A DNA stretch of 64,000 bases from NCBI RefSeq assembly GCF_029338275.1, contig NZ_CP119789.1:2666001-2730000 (forward strand), given 5' to 3'. The DNA is from Haloarcula ordinaria. Lineage in GTDB: Archaea; Halobacteriota; Halobacteria; Halobacteriales; Haloarculaceae. Positions 50,789-60,324 of this stretch are shown here, piece after piece. The position numbers were made by a program, and so were the translations under genes. The notes below the pieces were generated by a model. That model had not been told where the DNA came from and did no database searches. It worked only from the letters and a program-made list of their open reading frames with translations. Positions within the stretch are counted from its first letter, which is position 1. The number at the start of each line of letters is the position of its first letter.

Positions 50789-52030
50789 TCACTCGCTCGC
50801 TGCTCGCCCGGTCGTCGGTAGCTCACCCGCGACGGCGAGGACGACGGCCGTCAGTGCGATGGCCACCGCGCCCATGCCCGCGAGGACCAGGAACGCCGCC
50901 TCGACGCCGGCTCGTTCGACGACGGCCGCGAGCACCGGTGGCGCGACTGCCGCGCCGCCGGAGATGCCCACGGTGAGCAGGGCGAAGTTCTTGCCGGCCG
51001 AGTCTTCGGTCGAGAGCGCGTCGGCGAGCGAGGCCCGGGCCGGACGGCTCCCGTCGACGGTCGCGCTGAGGACCATCACCAGGCCGAGCGCGCCGAGCGT
51101 CGGGAGAAGTCCGAGTCCCAGACCGGCCGCCACGACGACGAGCGCCGCGTACCCGACCAGGAGCACCGGGGCCGGCGAGAATCGGTCGGTGAACCACCCG
51201 CCGCCGAAGATGACCACCGCCCCCGTGACGAGCATGGCCGAGACCGTGAAGTTCGCCGTCGGGTCGGGAATCCGGTACACGTCCGTGAGCAGGCTCGCGG
51301 TGTACTGCTTGATACCCCACGCGGCCATCGAGGTGACGAACCACAGCACGGTGAGCGAGAGGATGGCCGGCGAGGAGAGCACCGAGCGGAGTTCGCTCCG
51401 TGCGCGCTGGGCGAGGGACGCGTCCGTCGACACCACTCTGGTCGGGGCGGTGATGTCGTCGTCGACGTACCGGTCGAACGTCAGCAGCGCCACCACCCCG
51501 TAGAGCCCGCCGAGGACCGCGACGGTCCCGATGGCCAGCCGCCAGCCGAGGCCGAGCGTCGCGAACAGCGCGACGATGGCGGGCGGCGCCGCGAAGCCGA
51601 CGACGCCGAAGAACCCGTGGACGCTGTAGGCCCGGCCGCGCGTCGCCGGCGTCGTCGCCGAACCGATGAGCGGGTAGTGGGCAGGGTGGTGGCCGGCGAT
51701 GCCGATACCGGTGACGACGCTCGCCGCCAGGAGCCACACGTACGACTGCGCCGCCGCCGTCAGGAGCGCCCCGAGCGCACCGAAGATGAGAGAGAGCGCG
51801 AGCACGGGCTTCCGGCCGCGCGAGTCGGAGACCGAGCCCAGCGGGAGCTGGAACGCGGTGACGACCACACCGACGGTACCGAGCGCGATACCGAGCTGTG
51901 CGTCCGTCACCCCCAGGTCGCTCCTGAGCGGGCCGAAGATGGGCGGCAGGAGCATGAAGTAGGCGTGGTTGACGACGTGGGACCCGCCGACGAGGCCGAC
52001 GACGAGGCGGGATTGTGAGTCCGAGACCAC
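50789..52030 (-). CDS. MFS transporter
   Basis: The 413-residue protein has twelve hydrophobic helices and the major facilitator signature GSVSDSRGRKPVLALSL near residue 65 between helices 2 and 3. A longer loop with DRYVDDDITAPTR near the middle separates the two six-helix halves. Substrate is unknown. Its start lies next to a convergently arranged gene group; a small winged-helix gene follows upstream. Confidence 0.9.
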   Translation of the reverse strand: MVSDSQSRLVVGLVGGSHVVNHAYFMLLPPIFGPLRSDLGVTDAQLGIALGTVGVVVTAFQLPLGSVSDSRGRKPVLALSLIFGALGALLTAAAQSYVWLLAASVVTGIGIAGHHPAHYPLIGSATTPATRGRAYSVHGFFGVVGFAAPPAIVALFATLGLGWRLAIGTVAVLGGLYGVVALLTFDRYVDDDITAPTRVVSTDASLAQRARSELRSVLSSPAILSLTVLWFVTSMAAWGIKQYTASLLTDVYRIPDPTANFTVSAMLVTGAVVIFGGGWFTDRFSPAPVLLVGYAALVVVAAGLGLGLLPTLGALGLVMVLSATVDGSRPARASLADALSTEDSAGKNFALLTVGISGGAAVAPPVLAAVVERAGVEAAFLVLAGMGAVAIALTAVVLAVAGELPTTGRAASE

Positions 52031-52101
52031 TGTACCCAGTGCTCTACGGCCCCGGTAAAAGAGCGTCCTGATTCAGGCCGCCGAGGGCGGTCCGAGGGCC
52101 G

Positions 52102-52434
52102 TCACTCGGCCCCGTCGAGACGCTCGGCGATGGCGGCATCGAACGCAGACGCCGCCGCGTAGACGTCGCTCTCCGCGTCGACGCGGTACGTCGTCTCCGC
52201 TCCGTCGACGTCCCGTTTCGTGAGAAAGCCCATCGTGACCAGATGCTCCAGGGTCCCGTCGAGATACAGGGTCTTCAGCGGAACGCCGGCGGCGTCGCTC
52301 AGTTCGGTCTTCGTGTACTCCGTCCCGGCATCGAGCCGGAGCACGGTGTCGATGACGGACGGCGCTTCCTCGTGTTCGGCGACGTGGCCCCAGCCGGTTT
52401 CTGGGTCCGGCGACTGCCCGACTTCGTCGTACAT
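52102..52434 (-). CDS. Small winged-helix protein
   Basis: The 110-residue protein has an acidic N-terminus followed by a winged-helix core (VIDTVLRLDAGTEYTKTELSDAAGVPLKTLYLDGTL, about 27-62) and a wing with KRDVDGAETTYRVDAES. It is a predicted DNA-binding regulator of a haloarchaeal type. It is divergent from the Lrp gene at 52580 across 145 bases. Targets unknown; autoregulation and control of the MFS gene are possible. Confidence 0.75.
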   Translation of the reverse strand: MYDEVGQSPDPETGWGHVAEHEEAPSVIDTVLRLDAGTEYTKTELSDAAGVPLKTLYLDGTLEHLVTMGFLTKRDVDGAETTYRVDAESDVYAAASAFDAAIAERLDGAE

Positions 52435-52579
52435 TATCCGTCACCAGGGAGTTGGACGCAATAAATCTCTGGGCTTCACTGTGAGGGGGGTCGGGACCGT
52501 CGGTGACAGAGGTCAGACACGGCGCCACGAGAGCCCGCGGGGAGCAAGGTTTTTGTCTGCGACCGTCCGCCTCCTGAGT

Positions 52580-53074
52580 ATGAGCAGTCGACGAGAGATT
52601 CTGGACCTGCTTCGGGAGAACGCCCGCTACACCACCGAGGACATCGCCCGCCAGACGGACTTCTCCGTCGAGGAGGTAGCGGCGGCTATCGAGGAGTTCG
52701 AGGAGGCAGGCATCGTCTGTGGGTACCAGGCTGTCGTCGACTGGAACGCCGTCGAGACCGACGAGGAGCGCGTCCGGGCGACAGTGGAGCTCAACGTCGC
52801 GCTGGACCGCGAGACCAACTACGGCGACATCGCAGAGCGCATCGCGAAGTTCCCTGAGGTCACCTCGCTGCGGCTCGTCAGCGGCGACTACGACTTCGAC
52901 CTGGAGGTGGAGGGCGATTCGATGCGCGAGGTCTCGCACTTCATCAGCGACAAGATCGCGCCCATCCCCGAGATCACCCAGACGGTGACCCACTACATCA
53001 TGGAGTCCTACAAGGAACAGGGGATGGAGTTCGGCGACCACGACGACGACGATAGACTCTCCGTCTCGCCATGA
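52580..53074 (+). CDS. Lrp/AsnC-family regulator
   Basis: The 164-residue protein has the N-terminal HTH (YTTEDIARQTDFSVEEVAAAIEEF, about 17-40) and a RAM domain with LVSGDYDFDLEVEGDSM near residue 95. Its stop overlaps the start of an aminotransferase gene in an ATGA arrangement, so the two are coupled. This pairing is common for Lrp regulators that control amino acid metabolism. The ATG at 52580 is chosen since the longer upstream frame is unrelated. Confidence 0.92.
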   Translation: MSSRREILDLLRENARYTTEDIARQTDFSVEEVAAAIEEFEEAGIVCGYQAVVDWNAVETDEERVRATVELNVALDRETNYGDIAERIAKFPEVTSLRLVSGDYDFDLEVEGDSMREVSHFISDKIAPIPEITQTVTHYIMESYKEQGMEFGDHDDDDRLSVSP

Positions 53075-54216
53075 CGTTCGAACCAGCCGAGCGGGTCGAC
53101 CAGGTCCCACCGTCGGGAATCCGCCGCTTCTTCGAGCTGGCCGAGGAGATGGACGACATCATCTCGCTCGGGGTCGGCGAGCCGGACTTCTCGGCGCCGT
53201 GGGCCGCCCGCGAGGCGGCCATCGCCTCGCTGGAGCGGGGCCAGACGTCCTACACCGCCAACCGCGGGAAGCGTGAACTGCGCGAGCGCATCGCCCGGTT
53301 CGAGGCGGACAAGCACGCGCTCCAGTACGACCCCGACGAGGAGATCCTCGTCACTGCGGGCGCCAGTGAGGGACTGGACCTCGCCTTCCGGTCGCTGCTC
53401 GACCCCGGCGACGCCATCGCCGTAGTCCAGCCCTGTTACGTCTCGTACGTTCCGGACGCTACCTTCGCCGGCGCGGAGGTCGTCGACGTCCCGACCCGGG
53501 CCGAAGACGAGTTCAAGCTGACCCGCGAGGTGCTCGAGTCGTCGGGGGCGGCCGAGGCCGACGCGCTTGTCTACTGCTACCCGAACAACCCGACCGGTGC
53601 GACGATGACCGGCGACGAGCTCGCCGAGGTGGCGGCGTTCTGCCGCGAGCACGACCTCGTGGTGTTCGCCGACGAAATCTACGCCGACCTCACCTACGAA
53701 CACGAACACACGTCCATCGCGACGCTGCCGGGGATGCGCGAGCGGACCGTCGTCTTCAACGGCTTCTCGAAGGCCTTCGCGATGACGGGGTTCCGACTCG
53801 GCTACGCGATGGCGCCGCCGGAGGCCATCGAGGCGATGAACCGCGTCCACCAGTACACGATGCTCTCGGCGCCGACGACGGCCCAGTACGCCGCCATCGA
53901 GGCGCTGGACACCTGCTGGGACGAGGTCCAGGAGATGACGGCCCAGTACGACCGCCGCCGCAAGTACGTCCTCTCGCGCTTTGCGGACATGGGCATCGAG
54001 TGTTTCGAGGCCGCCGGCGCGTTCTACGCGTTCCCGGAGTGTCCGTGGGACGACGCCGACGAGTTCGCCGAGGCGCTGTTGCAGTCCGAGGGCGTCGCCG
54101 TCGTCCCGGGGACCGCGTTCGGCGAGGGCGGCGACGGTCACCTGCGGGTCTCCTACGCCACCGGCCTACCGGACCTCAAGGAGGCCATGGCGCGAATGGA
54201 GTCGTTCCTCGGGTGA
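53071..54216 (+). CDS. Class I/II aminotransferase
   Basis: The 381-residue PLP enzyme has YCYPNNPTGATMTG near residue 168, FADEIYADLTYE near residue 200 and the PLP-lysine motif FNGFSKAFAMTGFRLGY near residue 228-245 with the Schiff-base Lys. Residues ending LRVSYATGLPDL fit the carboxylate-binding Arg region. It is most like aspartate or aromatic aminotransferases of archaea. It overlaps the preceding Lrp gene by four bases, so expression is likely controlled by that regulator. Confidence 0.93.
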   Translation: MTFEPAERVDQVPPSGIRRFFELAEEMDDIISLGVGEPDFSAPWAAREAAIASLERGQTSYTANRGKRELRERIARFEADKHALQYDPDEEILVTAGASEGLDLAFRSLLDPGDAIAVVQPCYVSYVPDATFAGAEVVDVPTRAEDEFKLTREVLESSGAAEADALVYCYPNNPTGATMTGDELAEVAAFCREHDLVVFADEIYADLTYEHEHTSIATLPGMRERTVVFNGFSKAFAMTGFRLGYAMAPPEAIEAMNRVHQYTMLSAPTTAQYAAIEALDTCWDEVQEMTAQYDRRRKYVLSRFADMGIECFEAAGAFYAFPECPWDDADEFAEALLQSEGVAVVPGTAFGEGGDGHLRVSYATGLPDLKEAMARMESFLG

Positions 54217-54390
54217 TGTACCGGGGAACGAGGGTGCTGGATTATCAAATGTAATAACGGCCCCGTAAGTTTGAGTAGCAATCGGCGAAAAGACCAGTCA
54301 ACCGTGCCGAATCATGTCACACCACTTGGACTACAGTGGGTCGGGTCACTGACAGTCGATTTCTCTACGGGTCACCGGAAATGAAAGACA

Positions 54391-56880
54391 ATGGCTATTG
54401 ACCAATCTGAGGAGGGAGCGGCAGACCAAATCGGAACCGGACCGGGGGAGCGCTCCCCCGTAGTCGGCGAGTACACCTGGGACGACCTCCGCCGAGAGGA
54501 ACACACCGGCGGACGGTTCGACCGGAGCGAGTACCTGGGCTTCGAACCGACCAAACTGCCACAGCGCCTCGACGACGCCGCCAGCGCGGCCAAGACACTC
54601 GATGGCGTGTTCGAATCGTACATCGACCCGAGTACGACACCCGTCGTCAAAGGCCAGTATTCCTGGGAACACTTCAAACAGGAGTACTACTACGAAAACG
54701 GCACACGGCCGAGCGGCGAGGACGGGCGCGTCGTCCCCTTCGACGAGTCCGAGTACCTCCAGTTCGACGCCGAGGAGACGGAGGGCGTGCTCTCGTACGG
54801 CGAGGACCTCGCCAGCGAGCTCCATGCGGTTGTCGACCGAAACACGGTCGACGTCAGCCCGGAGCTCGACGAAGACGAGTTCTTCTCGACACAGGAGGGC
54901 TACACGACGGTCGTCAACCGCTACGACCTCGAGAAGGCGGTGCCCCAGTCGAAGAAGTCACACTTCAAAGAGCTCGAACGGTACTGGGTCAACAAGCCCT
55001 TTGCCTGCGTCGTCATCTTCCACTCTCGCAAGGAAAACGAGAAGAAGTACTACGTCATCGAACCCCACCGGAACCCCATCGAAGCGGACCTGATGTCATT
55101 CCTCTCGGGGAAGCTCAAGACGGCCATCAAGTACTCCGAGGACGACGTCATCGTCAAAGGGTCGGAGACGGACCGGGCCGACGTCATCCAGCGCGAAGCC
55201 GAGCAGCTGCTCTCGCGGTACGACCTCTACCACGGGTCGGTCGGGACCGCCGACAGCGACGAGAGCTTCATGGGACAGGTCAAGAGCCTGCTGGGGATAG
55301 AAGACACGGAAACGGAAGACGGGGGACCACTCGACGGCATCTCGGTGCGTCCCGAGCCCGCCATCCTGGAGGACGACCCGAAGACGCTCAACGAGTACCA
55401 GGTCGAGAAACTCCTCTACATGCTCAAGCGGGACTTCATCGGCTACGCCCGCATCGACGGCATCAAACACGACATCAACGTCGAGGACATCTCGTGTGAC
55501 GGCTACAACTCCCGGGTATTCGTCTACCACACCGACTACGAGCAGATCATCTCGAACGTCGAACACGGGGAGGGCGAACTGGACGACTTCGTCGTCAAAC
55601 TGGCACAACGGTCGGGCAAGGGTATCTCGAAACGGCAACCACAGGTCGACGCGACGCTGCCCGACGGGTCGCGTGCCCAGCTGACGCTGGGGCGCGAAGT
55701 GTCGGACCACGGGACCAACTACACCATCCGGCAGTTCAAGGACGTCCCGTTCACCCCAATCGACCTCATCAACTGGAACACGTTCTCGCTGGACGAGATG
55801 GCGTTCCTCTGGCTCTGTATCGAGAACAACAAGAGCCTCATCTTCGCCGGGGGCACGGCGTCCGGGAAGACGACCAGCCTGAACGCCGTCTCGCTGTTCA
55901 TCCCGTCGAACTCGAAGATCGTCTCCATCGAGGACACGCGCGAGGTGGAGCTGCCCCAGCGCAACTGGGTCGCCAGCGTCACCCGCCCCTCCTTCGGCGA
56001 GGACGACCGGGGCGACGTCGACGAGTTCGACCTGCTGGAAGCCGCGCTCCGACAGCGGCCCGACTACATCGTGATGGGCGAAATCCGTGGTGAGGAGGGA
56101 CGGACCCTCTTCCAGGTCATGTCGACCGGGCACACCACCTACACCACGTTCCACGCCGACTCGGTCGGCGAAGTCATCAAGCGCTTCACGACCGAACCCA
56201 TCAACGTCTCGAAGACGCTGTTTACCGCGCTCGACCTGGTCTCTATCCAGACCCAGACCCGCGTCGACGGCAACAAGGTCCGCCGGAACAAGTCCCTGAC
56301 CGAGATCAACGAGTACTCCGCCGAGAACGACGAGATCAACGTCCGGGACGTCTACGAGTGGCGCGCCCAGCGCGACGAGTACGTCCAGATGGGCAACTCC
56401 AACACCTTAGAGGAGATCAAGTTCGACCGTGGGTGGACCCAGGAGAAGCTCGACACGGAGATCTTCAAACGCAAGATCGTCCTCGCGTACCTCATCGAGC
56501 AGGGACTCAACACCTACACAGAGGTTGCGGCCACCGTCCAGGCGTACATCAACGACCCCGACACGATACTGACGCTGATCGCGAACGACCAGCTGCAGAA
56601 CTCGCTCGAAGACCTCCGGGAGATGGAGTCGGTCAAGATCGACATCGACCCGGCGAAAGAGGAGATGGTGCCGCGGCCGGACGCCCCGTCGGAGATGGTC
56701 GAGGAGACGAAGGCCGTCCTCGACGACGCGTCCTCGCTGTTCGACAACTACCGGAGCCGTGACACGCCCGACATCGTCTCTGCCCTGATGGACGGGCAAC
56801 AGGAGACGGAGCCGCAGGCCGAGGACACCATCGGGTTCGGCGAGTTCGTCCCGAAGGCCGGGGAGGACGGGGACGGATGA
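54391..56880 (+). CDS. pilB3: Type IV pilus assembly ATPase, PilB type
   Basis: The 829-residue protein is a secretion ATPase of the GspE/VirB11 superfamily. Walker A is GGTASGKTT at about residues 487-495 and Walker B is near YIVMGEIRGEE at about residue 558, followed by His-box STGHTTYTTFHADS. The long N-terminal part has a duplicated motif (WDDLRREE...SEYLGF and WEHFKQEY...SEYLQF). It powers pilin assembly with the membrane protein encoded next. Naming follows haloarchaeal PilB3 by length and context. No pilin gene is nearby. Confidence 0.9.
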   Translation: MAIDQSEEGAADQIGTGPGERSPVVGEYTWDDLRREEHTGGRFDRSEYLGFEPTKLPQRLDDAASAAKTLDGVFESYIDPSTTPVVKGQYSWEHFKQEYYYENGTRPSGEDGRVVPFDESEYLQFDAEETEGVLSYGEDLASELHAVVDRNTVDVSPELDEDEFFSTQEGYTTVVNRYDLEKAVPQSKKSHFKELERYWVNKPFACVVIFHSRKENEKKYYVIEPHRNPIEADLMSFLSGKLKTAIKYSEDDVIVKGSETDRADVIQREAEQLLSRYDLYHGSVGTADSDESFMGQVKSLLGIEDTETEDGGPLDGISVRPEPAILEDDPKTLNEYQVEKLLYMLKRDFIGYARIDGIKHDINVEDISCDGYNSRVFVYHTDYEQIISNVEHGEGELDDFVVKLAQRSGKGISKRQPQVDATLPDGSRAQLTLGREVSDHGTNYTIRQFKDVPFTPIDLINWNTFSLDEMAFLWLCIENNKSLIFAGGTASGKTTSLNAVSLFIPSNSKIVSIEDTREVELPQRNWVASVTRPSFGEDDRGDVDEFDLLEAALRQRPDYIVMGEIRGEEGRTLFQVMSTGHTTYTTFHADSVGEVIKRFTTEPINVSKTLFTALDLVSIQTQTRVDGNKVRRNKSLTEINEYSAENDEINVRDVYEWRAQRDEYVQMGNSNTLEEIKFDRGWTQEKLDTEIFKRKIVLAYLIEQGLNTYTEVAATVQAYINDPDTILTLIANDQLQNSLEDLREMESVKIDIDPAKEEMVPRPDAPSEMVEETKAVLDDASSLFDNYRSRDTPDIVSALMDGQQETEPQAEDTIGFGEFVPKAGEDGDG
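54443..54460. repeat. 18-base perfect palindrome early in pilB3
   Basis: CGGGGGAGCGCTCCCCCG lies about 50 bases inside the pilB3 coding region. It would make a very stable hairpin in the mRNA near the ribosome start, or could be a DNA-binding site. Confidence 0.5.
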
Positions 56881-58919
56881 GCCTCAAGACGAAGAGCCAG
56901 CAGGAGCTCGCCAGCGGCGGCGCTCTGGGTGACACCTTCTACCCCGCCTACCAGCGGCTGTTCGACGAGGAGGGCGACTTCGTCAAGAGCGTCGAGAAGA
57001 AACTCGCCCAGGCACGGATGGCGGACAACGTCGAGATGTTCCTGGCGCGGGCGCTGGCCGTCGGCGTCATCGCTGGCCTCGCGCTCTGGCTCGTCGGGAC
57101 GCTGCTTGGCTACCTGCTCGTCAACATCCTGATTCCGAACCCCTCGGAGTTCACCTTCATCGGGATTCCCGTCTCCGACTCGACGTCGGCGCTCATCGAC
57201 ACGCTGAAACTCCCGATAATCGTCCTCTTCACCGGCATCGTCTTCGGCGCCATCGGCTTCGCCGTCGGCTTCGGCTCGCTCGTTTCGATTCCGTACTTCC
57301 GGGCCGGGGCGCGAAAACGGGAGATAAACGTCCTGCTGTCGGACTCCATCTCGTTCATGTACGCCCTTTCTGTGGGCGGGCTGAACCAGCTGGAGATTCT
57401 CCACGCGATGGGGCAAGCAGACGACACGTACGGCGAGGCCGCAAAGGAGTTCCAGTCCATCGTCTTGGAGACCGAATACTTCGATACTGACTACCGGACG
57501 GCCGTGCGCAACCAGGCGCTCGAAACCCCCTCCGACCAGCTTTCCCAGTTCCTGACCGACATGCTCTCTATCATCAACTCCGGGGGAGACATGACCTCGT
57601 TCCTGGAAGACCAGAAGGAGAAACACATGCGAACCGCCCGGCAGGAACAGGAGAAGATGCTGGAGACACTGGAGCTGTTCGGCGAGATGTACATGACGCT
57701 CTCCCTGTTCCCGCTCTTGCTCATCATCATCCTCGTCATCATGTCGATGATGGGCAACGCCCAGACGACGCTCATCTACGGGACGGTGTACGGCCTGATC
57801 CCCTTGACCGGTATCGCCTTCCTGGTGCTCGTCTCGACGGTCACTCAGGACGCCGTCGGCGACGGCTATCTGCGGCCGAACGCCCGCGAGGAGGATGTCG
57901 TCGTCGACGAGGGTATCGGCGTCTTCAACCTCGGTCTCGTCGAGCAGTACACCGGCACCCACGGCGTCTTCGACCGCATCAAGAACCGCGAGGGGACCTA
58001 CGAGCTCACACAGATACTGCTGAAGCCCCACCTGTTCTTCCGCGACCACCCCCTGCTGGTCCTGGGCCTCACCGTCCCCATCTCCATCGTCGCGGTTGCG
58101 GCCACGGTCGTCCTCGGCTGGGCGCCGCTGTCGATAGACGGGATGATCGCGAACCCGGTCCTGGGGACGTTTGCCTGGGTGTACGTGCCGCTGTACATCA
58201 ACCTCCTGCCGCTGGCCGTCTTCTACGAGTGGAACCAGCGCTCGCGGAAGGCCATCGTCGGCAACCTCTCGGAGAACCTCCGGAAGCTGGCGTCGGCCAA
58301 CGACACCGGGATGACGCTGCTCGAATCGATCAAGGTCGTCTCCGAGACGTCTGCCGGGAAGCTCTCCGAGGAGTTCGAGACGATGCACGCGAAGGTCAAC
58401 TACGGGACCAGCCTGAAGAACGCGCTCCGGGAGTTCAACAACAAGTACCACGTCCCGCGACTGGCCCGGACGGTGAAACTCATCGCGGAGGCCCAGGAGG
58501 CGTCCAGCCAGATTCAGAACGTGCTGTCGACGGCCGCACAGGCCGCCGAGAACCAGGACGACATCGAGCGCGACCGGAAGTCCCGGACGCGCATGCAGAC
58601 GGTCATCATCATCATGACCTACCTGACGCTGCTTGGCGTGATGGCGCTGCTGAAGACGCAGTTCCTCGACGTGATGGCCGGGCTCTCGGCGCAGGCCTCG
58701 GGTTCGAGCGGGGCCGGCGGCGTCGGCGGTGGCGCCGGGTTCGGTGGCAACGTCGACACGAACATGCTGTCGATGCTGTTCTTCCACGCGGTGACCCTGC
58801 AGGCCATCCTGTCGTCGTTCATCGCGGGCTACATCCGCGAGGTGAAGCTCATCGCGGGCGTGAAGTTCGTCGTCATCCTCTCGACAATCGCACTGGCCGT
58901 CTGGATCGCCGTCGGGTGA
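56877..58919 (+). CDS. pilC3: Type IV pilus assembly membrane protein, PilC type
   Basis: The 680-residue protein is a duplicated GspF/TadC-type platform protein. It has an N-terminal cytoplasmic part, helices near residues 55-90, 110-145, 265-325, 390-450 and at the C-terminus, and two conserved cytoplasmic domains (SFMYALSVGGLNQLEIL and ANDTGMTLLESIKVVSE). A Gly-rich loop GGVGGGAGFGGN is near residue 615. It forms the inner-membrane platform for pilus or surface filament assembly and overlaps pilB3 by four bases (ATGA). Naming is by similarity to haloarchaeal PilC3. Confidence 0.9.
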   Translation: MSLKTKSQQELASGGALGDTFYPAYQRLFDEEGDFVKSVEKKLAQARMADNVEMFLARALAVGVIAGLALWLVGTLLGYLLVNILIPNPSEFTFIGIPVSDSTSALIDTLKLPIIVLFTGIVFGAIGFAVGFGSLVSIPYFRAGARKREINVLLSDSISFMYALSVGGLNQLEILHAMGQADDTYGEAAKEFQSIVLETEYFDTDYRTAVRNQALETPSDQLSQFLTDMLSIINSGGDMTSFLEDQKEKHMRTARQEQEKMLETLELFGEMYMTLSLFPLLLIIILVIMSMMGNAQTTLIYGTVYGLIPLTGIAFLVLVSTVTQDAVGDGYLRPNAREEDVVVDEGIGVFNLGLVEQYTGTHGVFDRIKNREGTYELTQILLKPHLFFRDHPLLVLGLTVPISIVAVAATVVLGWAPLSIDGMIANPVLGTFAWVYVPLYINLLPLAVFYEWNQRSRKAIVGNLSENLRKLASANDTGMTLLESIKVVSETSAGKLSEEFETMHAKVNYGTSLKNALREFNNKYHVPRLARTVKLIAEAQEASSQIQNVLSTAAQAAENQDDIERDRKSRTRMQTVIIIMTYLTLLGVMALLKTQFLDVMAGLSAQASGSSGAGGVGGGAGFGGNVDTNMLSMLFFHAVTLQAILSSFIAGYIREVKLIAGVKFVVILSTIALAVWIAVG

Positions 58920-59134
58920 ACGACGCCGGGCCTTCCGGCACGCGACGGACTCAGCCTCGTGACGGCCAGCACGAATTCCCGCGAAAAGCATGAGCTTACA
59001 GCCACTGTTAGAGCGGTTCACCGCAGAGTGCGCTTGGGCAAATCAGCGATGGTTGGCGTTGTCGCCGAGACACCTCGAATAACCAGGTGAATTCAGTTGC
59101 CGTGGCCGTCCCTAGTCTCGTTCCTGACCCCCGC

Positions 59135-59764
59135 TTACTTACCGTTCGCGTGGTCTGGCGGGCCCTGGGGTCCAGGGGGGCCTTGGGGTCCCGGCTGGTC
59201 CGGAGGTGTCTTCCCTGGCTCGCCACACCTACCCTGTACCACGTCGAACGGATCGCGGTTTTTACAATTTTCCGTACCTGGTTCAGTTGAATCGTACTTG
59301 AACCCCGTCCCGAACTCCCGGATTCGGCATTGGCTCCCCGGCTTTCCCTTCTCTTCAGCCTTGGCTTCCCAGGCAGCCAGCGCTTTCGACGCACATTCTG
59401 TCGGGTTACAGACGTAACAGGCATCGTTTGACCAGGGGTTCGCCTCCTTGGTCGGGGTGCCCGCGATGATCTTTCCATCATCCACCTCATAGCAGAAATC
59501 TCCCTGTTTTCGCACGACAGAGAGCTCCCACCCATCTTCGTCACTTTCCTGAGCAATGAGGACAGTAAACCACTGGGTCGAGTCGTCTGTGTCCAAACTG
59601 ACACAGATCTGACTACACCCACAGAAGTTGACCTGGAACGAGGTGTTCGCCGCCGCAGTGCCACTGGCGAGTCCGAGGCCGGCCGTCGTCGCAACGGCCG
59701 TCTTCAGGACCTTTCGTCGGTTGAGACTGGTTCCATCGTCCGAGTCCGATGTATTTCGCTCCAT
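59135..59764 (-). CDS. Tat-exported Cys-rich protein with collagen-like tail
   Basis: The 209-residue protein has a twin-arginine signal (SLNRRKVLKTAVATTAGLG) with an Ala-rich cleavage region near residue 40. The mature part contains about ten cysteines (CGCSQIC near residue 48, CYVCNPTEC near residue 116) and likely forms disulfides or binds metal outside the cell. The tail has GPQGPPGPQGPP, four collagen-like G-P-X triplets, then DHANGK. It has no lipobox. I know no family. It is convergent with pilC3, 215 bases apart, without proof of a link. Confidence 0.7.
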   Translation of the reverse strand: MERNTSDSDDGTSLNRRKVLKTAVATTAGLGLASGTAAANTSFQVNFCGCSQICVSLDTDDSTQWFTVLIAQESDEDGWELSVVRKQGDFCYEVDDGKIIAGTPTKEANPWSNDACYVCNPTECASKALAAWEAKAEEKGKPGSQCRIREFGTGFKYDSTEPGTENCKNRDPFDVVQGRCGEPGKTPPDQPGPQGPPGPQGPPDHANGK

Positions 59765-60324
59765 CGTTCGTGGTCGATGACACAGATATATTGTAACGAT
59801 GATATTACAGAGAGTATGATTCGCTTACGATTCCCCCGTTTCGATTTCCGTACACGAGTGCTACTCGAGACAGTGTCCGTCTCTCCGAGTGCCGTTCACT
59901 ACGTCGACGCCGCGACTGCCAGGATTCACGCCCCGTATCGAACGCACGGTTTCCGTCGCCCTCGAGCTGTGAGCGGCAGTAGACTCGCTGGGGTTCGTGC
60001 GAGCCGAGCGAGCCGCTTCGGTCTCACTCACACCGGACGTCGACAAGGGCGAGATAGGATAAGTTGGCTCACACTCTGTCGATTCTGTACCGAATGGGAA
60101 GATTATGGACCCGCCGGGATACGATGACACTGCGTGAAAGAATCGATTAAACCGGGCCGCCTTCCGGCGGTTTCGAGAATCGTCTCACCACGAGCGTCGA
60201 GTCAGTAATCACTCCCACCGATCGAGAGTGTATCCCGTATCTGTCAGTACCGGCGTGCGAGATACAGAGCGTATATGCAGCATAGTATCGGAATGGAACT
60301 GACTCCCAACGTGCCATCCGAAAT
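59765..60324. other. Gap with no supported gene
   Basis: In these 560 bases short frames occur on both strands, but none has a plausible start region, composition or recognisable motif. The part next to 59765 is AT-rich (ATATATTGTAACGATGATATTAC) and likely holds the promoter of the Tat protein gene on the minus strand. One copy of a 30-base repeat is at 60254-60282. Confidence 0.5.
60254..60282 (+). repeat. Dispersed 30-base repeat, copy 1
   Basis: CGTGCGAGATACAGAGCGTA begins this copy and it continues TATGCAGCA. CTGTCAG lies 13 bases ahead, as in copy 3. It is the first of four diverged copies in this 3-kb stretch. Confidence 0.6.

Noticed and set aside
56748..59021. 757-codon frame opposite pilC3
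   Set aside because: It is low-complexity His/Asp/Glu/Val/Arg-rich antisense sequence; pilC3 is clear on the plus strand.
58990..59082. 30-codon frame starting MSLQPLLERFTAECAW
   Set aside because: It looks slightly protein-like and might be a remnant transposase start, but there is no other support.
59777..60130. Overlapping frames on both strands in the gap
   Set aside because: Ser/Arg-rich composition and lack of start signals fit chance frames.
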